From Alphaproteobacteria bacterium (GTDB taxonomy: Bacteria > Pseudomonadota > Alphaproteobacteria > Rhodospirillales > Magnetospirillaceae), in the NCBI GenBank assembly GCA_021325215.1, contig JAJPHO010000033.1:1-38757 (forward strand): a DNA stretch of 38,757 bases, in the 5' to 3' direction. Below the pieces are notes generated by a model. That model ran no database searches. It was not told where the DNA came from and was given only the letters and a program-made list of their open reading frames with translations. This document shows positions 26,033 to 32,987 of this stretch, piece by piece. The position numbers and the translations under genes were made by a program. Every line of letters starts with the position of its first letter. The first letter of the stretch is position 1.

Positions 26033-26884
26033 TTATCGAGCGGAGGCAACTTTTCGTGCTCGGACGTCGGCCACCATCTTTTTGAGGGCTTCAAGCGATA
26101 AAGCACCGCTCTGCAGCTGATCGCCGACGATCAATCCGGGCGTGCCGCTGATTCCAAGCTTTCCGGCGAGCGCCCGGTTATCAGCGATTCTTTTGGTCAA
26201 GGCCGGATCGGCGGCATCGGTTTTGAGACGCGCGACATCCAGGCCGGCCGTTGCGGCAAAGCCCTGTATCTTTGTTTCGTCGAGCTGATGCTCCGGCAGC
26301 TTCGATGCCAGGACGGCATCATGAAATTCGGCATATTTGCCCTGCTTGATCGCGGCAAAGGCATAACGGGCGGCCAGTTCGGAGCCGGGGCCGAGGATAG
26401 GGTAATCCTTGAAGACCAATCGAACGCCGTGGTCTTCCTCGACGAGTTGCTTCAGCGTAGGCGCGAGCGCCCGGCAGAAGGGGCAATCCAGATCGTAGAA
26501 CTCGACGATGGTGACGTCGCCGTGCGGATTGCCGATTACGGGATCGGCCGGATCGGTAAAGACCGCGTTGTGATTGTCGGCGAGGGCTTTCTTCGCCTGG
26601 GTCAGCCGCTCAGCGGCCTGCCGAACCGCCAAGCCGCGCTGCGCCTCCGCGATGACCTCCGGGTGAGCCAGGATATAATCATGGATCTGCTGGCTCACAT
26701 CGACGGAGACCGGAGGCAGGGCTCCCATCGAAGCATCATGTTGCGCAATGGAGCACCCATATGGACCGCCCTGGCATTCGGCCGCGGATTGCGGGGAACT
26801 GGTCGCCGGCGCAACGGTCACGGTACAGGCCGCGAGCGCGGTCGAGAAAGTAAATGCGGAGATGATGGAGACAGGGCGGCGCAT
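26033..26884 (-). CDS. Com1/DsbA-like thiol oxidoreductase lipoprotein
   Basis: 283-residue periplasmic disulfide enzyme. The signal ends in a lipobox (ALAAC, Cys20), so it is probably lipid-anchored. A helical segment (about 60-105) of the kind seen N-terminal to the Com1/ScsC-type thioredoxin domain leads to IVEFYDLDCPFC with the active-site pair Cys134/Cys137. YPILGPGSELAARYAF and a cis-proline loop GISGTPGLIVG (Pro249) complete the DsbA fold. Extra cysteines at 37 and 44 are unusual. It starts nine bases after the DUF4214 gene and is last in the five-gene cassette. Context suggests it oxidizes or isomerizes the 22-cysteine product encoded two genes upstream. Confidence 0.9.
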   Translation of the reverse strand: MRRPVSIISAFTFSTALAACTVTVAPATSSPQSAAECQGGPYGCSIAQHDASMGALPPVSVDVSQQIHDYILAHPEVIAEAQRGLAVRQAAERLTQAKKALADNHNAVFTDPADPVIGNPHGDVTIVEFYDLDCPFCRALAPTLKQLVEEDHGVRLVFKDYPILGPGSELAARYAFAAIKQGKYAEFHDAVLASKLPEHQLDETKIQGFAATAGLDVARLKTDAADPALTKRIADNRALAGKLGISGTPGLIVGDQLQSGALSLEALKKMVADVRARKVASAR

Positions 26885-26893
26885 GTTCTGAGG

Positions 26894-28699
26894 TCACTTA
26901 TGGAAGAACGTGGCGGTCGAGATGGACGTCGATGGAACGCCGACGAGAATGGTCCCGCCGGTGAATTCGTTGGCGTCGACCTGATGGTTACCGTTTGAAT
27001 CCGCGCTGGATGGAGCACCGGTAATGTCGGCCCAGTCGAAGACTGCCGTGCCGCCTGCATTGGCTCCGCTGGTGATTTGCCCAAAAAAGACGATCTGTTC
27101 GAGGAAGCTGCTGGACGGCACATAGACCTTGTTGGCTGCGGCCGCGACCTCCGCGGCGCTTCCCGAGCCGACCGAGCCGACATTGACGAAGTATTCGTTG
27201 GTGTTCGCCGACCCAAAGCCGAAGGCAGAGAGCGTTGAGCCATGGAGCGGGTTGGAGGCTGACGGGGTCAGCAGGGTGTAGGTGCCCTGGCCGCCGCTCG
27301 TGGTCGAGGTGATCAGGAAGTCACCGGCGGTGAAGCCGGTTACGGTGATGATCGGCGTGGGGCTGTAGGGCTGGGGCCCTGATCCTTCCTGATTAATGAT
27401 ATTCCCGGTTCCGTGCAGATTTACGGTGCCAGCCGCGCTGTAGATATAGCTGCCGCCGGCGCTGCTGCCGTTGACCGTATAAGTGGCACTGTTTGCTTGT
27501 AAGCCACCGTCACCAAAATCCGGAACTCCGGGGGATAGAGTGAAAATACCGGTGGTCTGAGTGGTGTTGACGCTTATACCGGAGACCAATCCGCCGGGCG
27601 GGTCAATATCTACCGTCCCGGTGCTGTTGCTAATCTCGCCGGTCACAGATGCGGGATTGATCAGCGTTGTATCGAGATTCCCCGTCGCTTCTGCTTGCGC
27701 CAGCACTGCCGCGGCCGATTCGCTCGCCTGTGCCGGTGTGGTGTAGACGAGACCATTGGTTGCCGTTCCCGCCGTATTGATCACGAACCCAGAAACATCA
27801 GCCTGGTTCTCGGGTGAGTTCGTGAAGTTCAGCAATTCTTGAGCCCGGCTCCATGCGACCGGGTTAGTGGTGTTCACGATCGAACCGGCTTCGTAATTGG
27901 CCAGGGCCGAGGTGTAGTACGCCAGTTCTGTGGAGGAAGCGGCTCGGTGCAGGACATTCTGATAGAGATTGGTCACAAACTGTGTGTCGGAAACATTCGC
28001 GCCATAGCGAGCCTGGAATTCCGGAGACGCCATGAATTCCGTCGCGATCTGCTGAAACGAATAACCGCTGTTCAACTGATTGGCATAATACTCGACACCG
28101 CCGAGGTCGGGTTGCCGACCAAAAGCGGCGTTATAGAGCTCGGTAACCTCCGTCTGGTTGGCGTTTCCGATGAAATAAATCTGCTGATACTGAGCGTTGG
28201 TACCGAGGGCGGCGCCGTCGAAAATCAGGTACGAGACACCACTGATCGCTTGGCTGTGTCCGGTGGTGGTGTCGGTGAGCGTCACCAATCCGGTCGAATC
28301 GACAGTGAAAGAGAAGGCGTCGGGACTGCCCGAGGCGGCTACGCCCGGCGAACCGGCGCCGTCGATGATAACGGTATTGAACCCGTTGCCCATGGCGATG
28401 GTCGAAGTCCCATTCGCCGACAGCGAGGAAAAGCCGATCGCGTTATCAGTCGTGGCTCCGGCGATGCCGTTATTGATGATTGCGGGCGCGAACTGCGCAC
28501 CGCTGCCACGCGTGCCGCCGCTGTTCTGCGCGGTGACAAATCCGGTAACCGCAGTATCTGTCGAGGCATAAGGATAAGTCACGAACGATGCTCCCTGTAG
28601 ATGATGTCGATAAAAACCAATGGCGGCTGTCGCCGCGACCAGACCAAAGAAGGCACAGATCAGTACATTGCGGTGGCGTTGTAGGTAGATCTGAACCAT
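26894..28699 (-). CDS. Membrane-anchored surface protein with DUF4214 domain and EF-hand loop
   Basis: 601-residue Gly/Ser/Thr/Asn-rich protein. An N-terminal hydrophobic segment (about 13-30, ICAFFGLVAATAAIGFY) follows a short basic start, giving a type II anchor or uncleaved signal. Residues about 45-185 resemble repetitive beta-rich surface protein sequence (VTLTDTTTGHSQAISGVSYLIFDGA). A DUF4214 segment follows: VTELYNAAFGRQPDLGGVEYYANQL, then FMASPEFQARYG, VTNLYQNVLHRA. The C-terminal half is low-complexity beta-rich, and DSNGNHQVDANE (567-578) has the calcium-ligand spacing of an EF-hand loop. Its ATG abuts the TAA of the Cys-rich gene. It is probably a secreted or surface-exposed adhesin-like component; the exact function is unknown. 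Confidence 0.72.
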   Translation of the reverse strand: MVQIYLQRHRNVLICAFFGLVAATAAIGFYRHHLQGASFVTYPYASTDTAVTGFVTAQNSGGTRGSGAQFAPAIINNGIAGATTDNAIGFSSLSANGTSTIAMGNGFNTVIIDGAGSPGVAASGSPDAFSFTVDSTGLVTLTDTTTGHSQAISGVSYLIFDGAALGTNAQYQQIYFIGNANQTEVTELYNAAFGRQPDLGGVEYYANQLNSGYSFQQIATEFMASPEFQARYGANVSDTQFVTNLYQNVLHRAASSTELAYYTSALANYEAGSIVNTTNPVAWSRAQELLNFTNSPENQADVSGFVINTAGTATNGLVYTTPAQASESAAAVLAQAEATGNLDTTLINPASVTGEISNSTGTVDIDPPGGLVSGISVNTTQTTGIFTLSPGVPDFGDGGLQANSATYTVNGSSAGGSYIYSAAGTVNLHGTGNIINQEGSGPQPYSPTPIITVTGFTAGDFLITSTTSGGQGTYTLLTPSASNPLHGSTLSAFGFGSANTNEYFVNVGSVGSGSAAEVAAAANKVYVPSSSFLEQIVFFGQITSGANAGGTAVFDWADITGAPSSADSNGNHQVDANEFTGGTILVGVPSTSISTATFFHK

Positions 28700-29680
28700 T
28701 TAACTGCAGACATAGCAGGTAGCTTGCCCCGTCCAGCCGATACAGCTACCTGTTACCCCATTCTGGCAGGTGCAGCTTAGTGAGTTGATGGTCCAGGTGC
28801 TGGGTGCCCCGCCACCTTCGCCAAGAACCTGACATTCGCCGCCACAATCGGCATAGACGGTTGGCAGAAGGGGGCCTGAACCATCCGGGTGCGCATTGCA
28901 CTGATAAGCTGGCCAAATCGTACATTGGCTGACCACGGTGCCTGGAGCGCAATAGGACGATCCAGTCGGCCCCGTCGATCCACCTGATGGCGGTGGTGGA
29001 GGCGGGCAGGGAGGGCCGGAGCAAGTATAGCCCGTCGGATTGCCGCAGCTGTCATAGCGTGTCCCCGTCGAGGTGCTGTCGCAGGCGGCGGAGCAGCCGG
29101 TGTCGTAAGCGTTGGGGGTGCAATTGCTGGTAACGTCGCCGGCAGCCTCGACCCATTGCGCCTGGCCGTCGGGGCCGTTGTCGCCGGTGCAGGTCACTGC
29201 GACCGAATCCGTGTAGGTCCGGCCCCATTGGTCGGTGCAGGTGGCGGTTACCTCGTCCGTTTCACCGTTTTTTCCGTATTGGCGGTCCACCGAGACCAGA
29301 GTGGCGCCGGCTTCGGTGCACAGACTGGCTATGTTGTTCTGAGGGCGGCAGCAGGTGGTCAGGGTAAGCTGGCCTTTGTAATTCGGCGCCGCGAGTGTTC
29401 GGTAATTTTCCCATTGCTGCGGTGGGCCTGGCACGAAGACCGGCACGCCGTGCGCGTTGGGAGCCAGGGTGGAGAGGTCGCCGACATCGACCACCTTGCA
29501 GAACCCGCCGACGTCGAACCATCCCTCGCTATGGGCGTCGACGCCGGGATAGGACTGCCCTTGAGCGACGGTGCGCGTGAAGACACTGCTGGCAGGAACG
29601 TCCGCCCGGGCCGAGGTGGCGGCCATCGCGATCAGTGCGATCGTCATCAGGACGCGGCCGGAAAGGGATCGGTATCGCAC
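28700..29680 (-). CDS. Secreted cysteine-rich protein with polyproline linker, function unknown
   Basis: 326-residue exported protein starting at GTG 29678-29680, with a signal peptide (cut near SARA/DVP). It contains 22 cysteines, all after the signal, in an N-terminal part (Cys 1-7) and a C-terminal Cys-dense part (Cys 8-22) joined by a stretch that includes CSGPPCPPPPPPSGGSTGP. Sequences such as VTATCTDQWGRTYTDSVAVTC and SLSCTCQNGVTGSC look like small disulfide-bonded beta repeats, but I recognise no named domain. It follows the PilV-like gene by 11 bases and abuts the DUF4214 gene. The ribosome site is poor; an in-frame ATG at 29645-29647 would shorten the signal. It is possibly a pilus-tip or surface adhesin. 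It needs oxidative folding, consistent with the thiol oxidoreductase gene in the same cassette. Confidence 0.7.
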   Translation of the reverse strand: MRYRSLSGRVLMTIALIAMAATSARADVPASSVFTRTVAQGQSYPGVDAHSEGWFDVGGFCKVVDVGDLSTLAPNAHGVPVFVPGPPQQWENYRTLAAPNYKGQLTLTTCCRPQNNIASLCTEAGATLVSVDRQYGKNGETDEVTATCTDQWGRTYTDSVAVTCTGDNGPDGQAQWVEAAGDVTSNCTPNAYDTGCSAACDSTSTGTRYDSCGNPTGYTCSGPPCPPPPPPSGGSTGPTGSSYCAPGTVVSQCTIWPAYQCNAHPDGSGPLLPTVYADCGGECQVLGEGGGAPSTWTINSLSCTCQNGVTGSCIGWTGQATCYVCS

Positions 29681-29691
29681 GGCGCGCCGTT

Positions 29692-30567
29692 TCAGTAGGT
29701 GAAAAGCGAGGCTTGGACGGTGCCGGTCACCGTCACGTTGCCCGAGGCATTGAGGGTGTTGATTTGCGACGTGCCGGCCGGCGTCACCTGATCGACTCCG
29801 CCGGGATCGGCCAGGATCGGGGAGGTCACTTTCTGTGTCGCGGTAACCGTGGTGGCGGCATTGACGTTGCCGCCGGCCATCTCGATGTTGCCGCCTGCGG
29901 TCGCGGCGCCGGCGGCACCCATATAGAGCGTGTTGCCGTCCATATATTGGGCGGTGTGCATGGTGTTGTCGTCGAGATTGCCGGTGGCGTAGCGGTTGAG
30001 GAAGGGCGCCTCGGCCTCGTAAACGGCCGGCAGGATGTGCGCGCCGATGTGGCCCGCCGCGATCGGGTAATTGGGGAGGACCTGGAAGGGAAGCGCCTGC
30101 ACGGTCTCGCCGCCCGCGGCACCTTCGAAATTGGCGGTGTCGCTGGCCAGCAGCACCGTTGCGTTGGGCGGTCCGGCCTCCGCCACGCGAATCGCCACAT
30201 TGTCGGCGATCTGGTCGCCGCCATAGGTATAGACCATGCCCTCGAGCTGTCCCGCCGTAGGCTGAGTGATCACCAGGATGTGCTGTTGGCCGAACACGTT
30301 GGAATCGTTGAAGCTGGTGGCCAGGTCGCCGTCGGTGACCAATTGTGCCGGCGTCACGGCCTGATTGGCGCCCACCGCGATTCCGGCGATCAAGGTGGAG
30401 AAATGATTGCGGATATAAGCGGCGCCGGCGGCCTGCATCACGGCGAGCTGGTTGCCGGCATCGTTCTGCGCCGGCTGCATCTGCGCATCCAGCAGCATCG
30501 GCAGGCCCACGGACAGAGCGATGGCGCCGATCACCAGAGCGAACAGGGCCTGGAGAAGCGGGTTCAC
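29692..30567 (-). CDS. PilV-like minor pilin (shufflon-type N-terminal region)
   Basis: 291-residue pilin-like protein. The hydrophobic N-terminal helix (residues 3-28, PLLQALFALVIGAIALSVGLPMLL) resembles type IVb pilin N-termini. The next part, NQLAVMQAAGAAYIRNHFSTL, and later LDDNTMHTAQYMDGNTLYMG (198-217) match the layout of the R64/IncI PilV constant region, where a conserved MHTA motif precedes glycine/asparagine repeats. Unlike R64 PilV it stops soon after (VTGTVQASLFTY), without a long variable adhesin tip. It starts with GTG at 30565-30567, overlapping the previous stop by four bases. No shufflon recombinase or sfx-like segments are visible. It is inferred to be a minor pilin presenting or linked to the next two gene products. 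Confidence 0.72.
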   Translation of the reverse strand: MNPLLQALFALVIGAIALSVGLPMLLDAQMQPAQNDAGNQLAVMQAAGAAYIRNHFSTLIAGIAVGANQAVTPAQLVTDGDLATSFNDSNVFGQQHILVITQPTAGQLEGMVYTYGGDQIADNVAIRVAEAGPPNATVLLASDTANFEGAAGGETVQALPFQVLPNYPIAAGHIGAHILPAVYEAEAPFLNRYATGNLDDNTMHTAQYMDGNTLYMGAAGAATAGGNIEMAGGNVNAATTVTATQKVTSPILADPGGVDQVTPAGTSQINTLNASGNVTVTGTVQASLFTY

Positions 30568-31061
30568 GGCAGAACCTGGGTCAGCATCGCCGGCAATCCT
30601 GCGGGGACGGCACAGGCGGCGGGCAGGGCAACCACGCCCAGTCCGGTTTGAATCTGGGTGCCATTGGACAATCCGATGCCCGGAACGCCGATGCCAGCCC
30701 GGATCGCGGTGCCGAATTCGGGCGGCGTGGAGGATTGGCGCAGCAGCTCGCCGACGATCTGCTCGTCACGCGCGGCGCCGTAGGATTGATCGACCGTGGT
30801 CACCACGTTCTGCGCATCGGCGCAGGAGACGAAGCCGGTCATGCCGGCCGGGCCTGCGATCGCTTGAGTTGCAGAATTATGAACTAATTTGTACGCGACG
30901 GCAGAGCTGTGATAGCTGCGCATCAGATAGGCGATCTGGCGGGCCGGGGCGGGGCCGTTATGGCTGGCGATAGCCAAGCGCTGCTGCGAGGCCAGGGCGA
31001 AAGCGGCAAGAACCAGCGCCGCGAGCATTATCTGAGGGAATGGACCCATGAACCTCGACAT
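30564..31061 (-). CDS. PilM-like membrane-anchored pilus protein
   Basis: 165-residue protein with one N-terminal hydrophobic helix (about 10-26, IMLAALVLAAFALASQQ) followed by ARQIAYLMRSYHSSAVAYKLVHN, reminiscent of the small IncI-type PilM protein (helix, then a residue pattern around the AYA segment), and a C-terminal part ending VPAGLPAMLTQVLP. Similarity is weak and the assignment is tentative; a generic pseudopilin-like protein is the alternative. The start may be ATG 31059-31061 or ATG 31047-31049; neither has an ideal ribosome site. First gene of the minus-strand cassette and coupled to the PilV-like gene by a GTGA overlap. Confidence 0.5.
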   Translation of the reverse strand: MSRFMGPFPQIMLAALVLAAFALASQQRLAIASHNGPAPARQIAYLMRSYHSSAVAYKLVHNSATQAIAGPAGMTGFVSCADAQNVVTTVDQSYGAARDEQIVGELLRQSSTPPEFGTAIRAGIGVPGIGLSNGTQIQTGLGVVALPAACAVPAGLPAMLTQVLP

Positions 31062-31106
31062 CCCGTCGCGAAGAACGACGGAGGCGAGGTTACATCAGTC
31101 ACAAAA

Positions 31107-31126
31107 TATTTCCAATATGGAAAATA
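31107..31126 (-). terminator. AT-rich hairpin after the ELM1 gene
   Basis: On the minus strand, TATTTTCC, a five-base loop and GGAAATA, followed by TTTTG, lie just downstream of the ELM1 stop (31131-31133) and upstream of the pilus-like cassette. It could be a weak terminator or an operator of the cassette promoter in the 69-base gap 31062-31130. Confidence 0.4.
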
Positions 31127-31130
31127 CGCG

Positions 31131-32081
31131 TTACGCGAGCATCTTTCGTATAAGCTCCGCGACCATCCCCGTATCGTCGAAGGTGGGATAGGTCCAGCTT
31201 TCCAGCGTGCCGTGGAAGGGGCGGGTGATGCCGTCCGCGACCAGCCCGTCATGGAAGCGGCGGAATTTGTCCGAACCGCCATCCAGCGGCACCACATGCA
31301 CCGGCTTGCCGGTGCTGGCGGCTTCGCACACCATGTTAACGCTATCAGCCGTCACGACGATGTGATCGGCATAAGCGAGATAGCCGAGATAGGGGTTGTC
31401 GCCGGTGCCGTCCCAGAACTCCCCGGCCACGCCGGTCAGCTTTTCCTTGAAGATCGCCTCGATGGCGGCACCGGTGCGGCGCGACGGCGTTACCATCACC
31501 GAACCATGCGTTCCCCGCGCCAGGGTGGACAGGCACTGCGCCAGGTTTTCCGCCGCCAGTCTGGTCAGCTTGTAGACGCCATTGTCGCCGCCCAGCAGCA
31601 GCGTGATGCGCGGCTGCGGCAGATAAGCGAGGCGGGGGGCGAATTTCTCGCGCGCGGCCTCGAGTGCGGCGGGGGTGACGCCATGCGGCGCGCCGCGCGT
31701 CACCAGAACGTTCGGTCCGGTCAGCTGATCATGGCGCGGCACCACCACCAGATCGAAATTCTTCGGATCGATACCGGGATTCTGGATCTGCACGCGGACG
31801 CATTTGCCCTTCGTGAGGTCGCGGATCGCCAGGGAAGAGGTGACGCTGTGGCGGCCGGTGGCGATCAGCAGATCGGGCAGGGGGCCGTCCAACTGGTCGC
31901 CTTGGGGCGAGAGAGACCAGCGGTTGCCCAGGCGCAGACCCCAGGGGCTGAGCTGTTTCCACGGCGCTCGCATTTTCACGCGTTTGACGACCGGATCGAG
32001 GCCCAGGCGCCGGGCGATCGCCAGGCACTGGTTTTCCATACCGACCTTGCCGTCGGTGACAACCCAGCAAATCAAGGACAT
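31131..32081 (-). CDS. ELM1/GtrOC1-family protein (mitochondrial fission ELM1-like)
   Basis: 316-residue cytoplasmic protein of the ELM1 family, shared between plant mitochondrial fission factors and alphaproteobacteria. Diagnostic blocks are MSLICWVVTDGKVGMENQCLAIA written in two parts (the GKxGMENQ motif at 11-18), PDLLIATGRHSV, LVVVPRHDQLTGPNVLVTRGAPH, ITLLLGGDNGVYKL and VVTADSVNMVCEAASTGKPVHVVPL. The last resembles GT-B glycosyltransferase nucleotide-sugar pockets, so a transferase activity is suspected but unproven. Its ATG shares one base with the rppH stop (TGATG at 32079-32083), so the two are translationally coupled. Confidence 0.9.
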   Translation of the reverse strand: MSLICWVVTDGKVGMENQCLAIARRLGLDPVVKRVKMRAPWKQLSPWGLRLGNRWSLSPQGDQLDGPLPDLLIATGRHSVTSSLAIRDLTKGKCVRVQIQNPGIDPKNFDLVVVPRHDQLTGPNVLVTRGAPHGVTPAALEAAREKFAPRLAYLPQPRITLLLGGDNGVYKLTRLAAENLAQCLSTLARGTHGSVMVTPSRRTGAAIEAIFKEKLTGVAGEFWDGTGDNPYLGYLAYADHIVVTADSVNMVCEAASTGKPVHVVPLDGGSDKFRRFHDGLVADGITRPFHGTLESWTYPTFDDTGMVAELIRKMLA

Positions 32082-32617
32082 CAGGCGGAAATCTGGTGGC
32101 GGCGGCGCGCGGCGGCGATGCGGGTCAGGCCGGAAGGACGGCCCGATGACAGGCTCATCAGCGAGGGCGCGAAATAGCGCATGACCTGGCGGTAAGCGGG
32201 CTGCTTGAAGGAGACGGCCTCGTCGATAATCTGGGCCGGGGTGTTCCAGCGCCAGGCCGAGAATTCGCCCTCGGCGCCATCGATATCGATCTCGGCATCG
32301 GCGCCGTCGAAGCGCAGCAGATACCAGAGATGGCGCTGGCCGCGATAGAGCGTGGCGCGGCGCGACGATTCCGGCGCGGGATAGTCGTAACAAAGCCAGT
32401 CGGGGCGGAATTCGAGGACGCTGACCGCGTCTGTGCCCAATTCCTCGCGCACTTCGCGGAAGACCGCCTGGCGCGGGGTTTCACCGTCCTGCAGGCCGCC
32501 TTGCGGCATCTGCCAGGGATGATCGCGATTGTCGCGGCGCCGGCCGGAAAACACCAGGCCGCGGGAATTGACGAGGACGATTCCTACACCGGCGCGATAG
32601 TCGGAGGGGCTGAGCAC
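32081..32617 (-). CDS. rppH: RNA pyrophosphohydrolase (Nudix)
   Basis: 178-residue Nudix enzyme removing pyrophosphate from mRNA 5' ends to trigger decay, or cleaving dinucleoside polyphosphates. YRAGVGIVLVNSRGLVFSGRR and WQMPQGGLQDGETPRQAVFREVREELGT carry the RppH N-terminal signature and the Nudix box (GX5EX7REVXEELG). The RWNTPAQIIDEAVSFKQPAY region and VMRYFAP are also typical. The C-terminus has a basic tail of about 20 residues. The start is GTG at 32615-32617 with GAGGGA upstream. Operon with the ELM1 gene. Confidence 0.93.
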   Translation of the reverse strand: MLSPSDYRAGVGIVLVNSRGLVFSGRRRDNRDHPWQMPQGGLQDGETPRQAVFREVREELGTDAVSVLEFRPDWLCYDYPAPESSRRATLYRGQRHLWYLLRFDGADAEIDIDGAEGEFSAWRWNTPAQIIDEAVSFKQPAYRQVMRYFAPSLMSLSSGRPSGLTRIAAARRRHQISA

Positions 32618-32814
32618 GAGGTCCCTCGATCTGATGGGCGAAGGCGGAATTTATACCCGTCCGGGCGGAGAATTACAAACCGCACAATGGTCTTAATGCC
32701 GGAATAACAGAATTTTTACGCCGCCTTTACGCACCCCTCGGCAAAACCGCATGGATGCCTGACGCCAACCTGGCCTAAAAGGAGCACGAACGGCAAATCT
32801 GCCGGGGAGTAATC
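32618..32814 (+). promoter_or_regulatory. Promoter/leader region of the kdp operon
   Basis: This 197-base region is divergent from rppH. A direct repeat TTTACGC at 32715-32721 and 32726-32732 has 11-bp spacing, one helical turn, the geometry used by OmpR-family regulators such as KdpE. A hairpin CGGCA-AATC-TGCCG (32791-32804) lies just before the GGGGAGT ribosome site of the first small gene. The KdpE assignment is inference. Confidence 0.45.
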
Positions 32815-32898
32815 ATGTTAGATGCGATTTTCGTCGCCGGCGCGATTGTCTTTTTCGTGCTTGGCGTGTTGTTCGTCCGTGGCTGCGAGGCAATGTGA
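32815..32898 (+). CDS. 27-residue membrane protein preceding kdpF
   Basis: Tiny single-helix protein: MLDAIFVAGAIVFFVLGVLF then VRGCEAM. GGGGAGT lies nine bases upstream of the ATG, and its TGA overlaps the kdpF ATG (TGATG at 32896-32900), so it is part of the kdp transcript. Similar short frames with an F(F/V)-L-x-x-R-G-C-E/D pattern precede kdpF in other alphaproteobacteria, to my knowledge unannotated or called hypothetical. It may be an accessory subunit of the pump; function unknown. Confidence 0.72.
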   Translation: MLDAIFVAGAIVFFVLGVLFVRGCEAM

Positions 32899-32987
32899 TG
32901 GGCTTCGATTTCCTCTTGGGCGCAGTCGTGGCCGCCCTGCTGCTGGTCTATCTCGGCTACGCCCTCATTAATCCCGAGAAATTCTGA
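32898..32987 (+). CDS. kdpF: K+-transporting ATPase small subunit KdpF
   Basis: 29-residue single-helix stabilizing subunit of the Kdp complex: [19 protein letters not shown] then [10 protein letters not shown], ending with the NPEKF tail typical of KdpF. The ATG overlaps the preceding stop, and its own TGA overlaps the kdpA ATG by one base (32985-32989). Confidence 0.92.
   Translation: MGFDFLLGAVVAALLLVYLGYALINPEKF

Noticed and set aside
29692-29900. Shufflon inverted-repeat segments near the PilV-like gene
   Set aside because: No 19-bp inverted recombination sites and no recombinase gene are visible in the neighbouring sequence.
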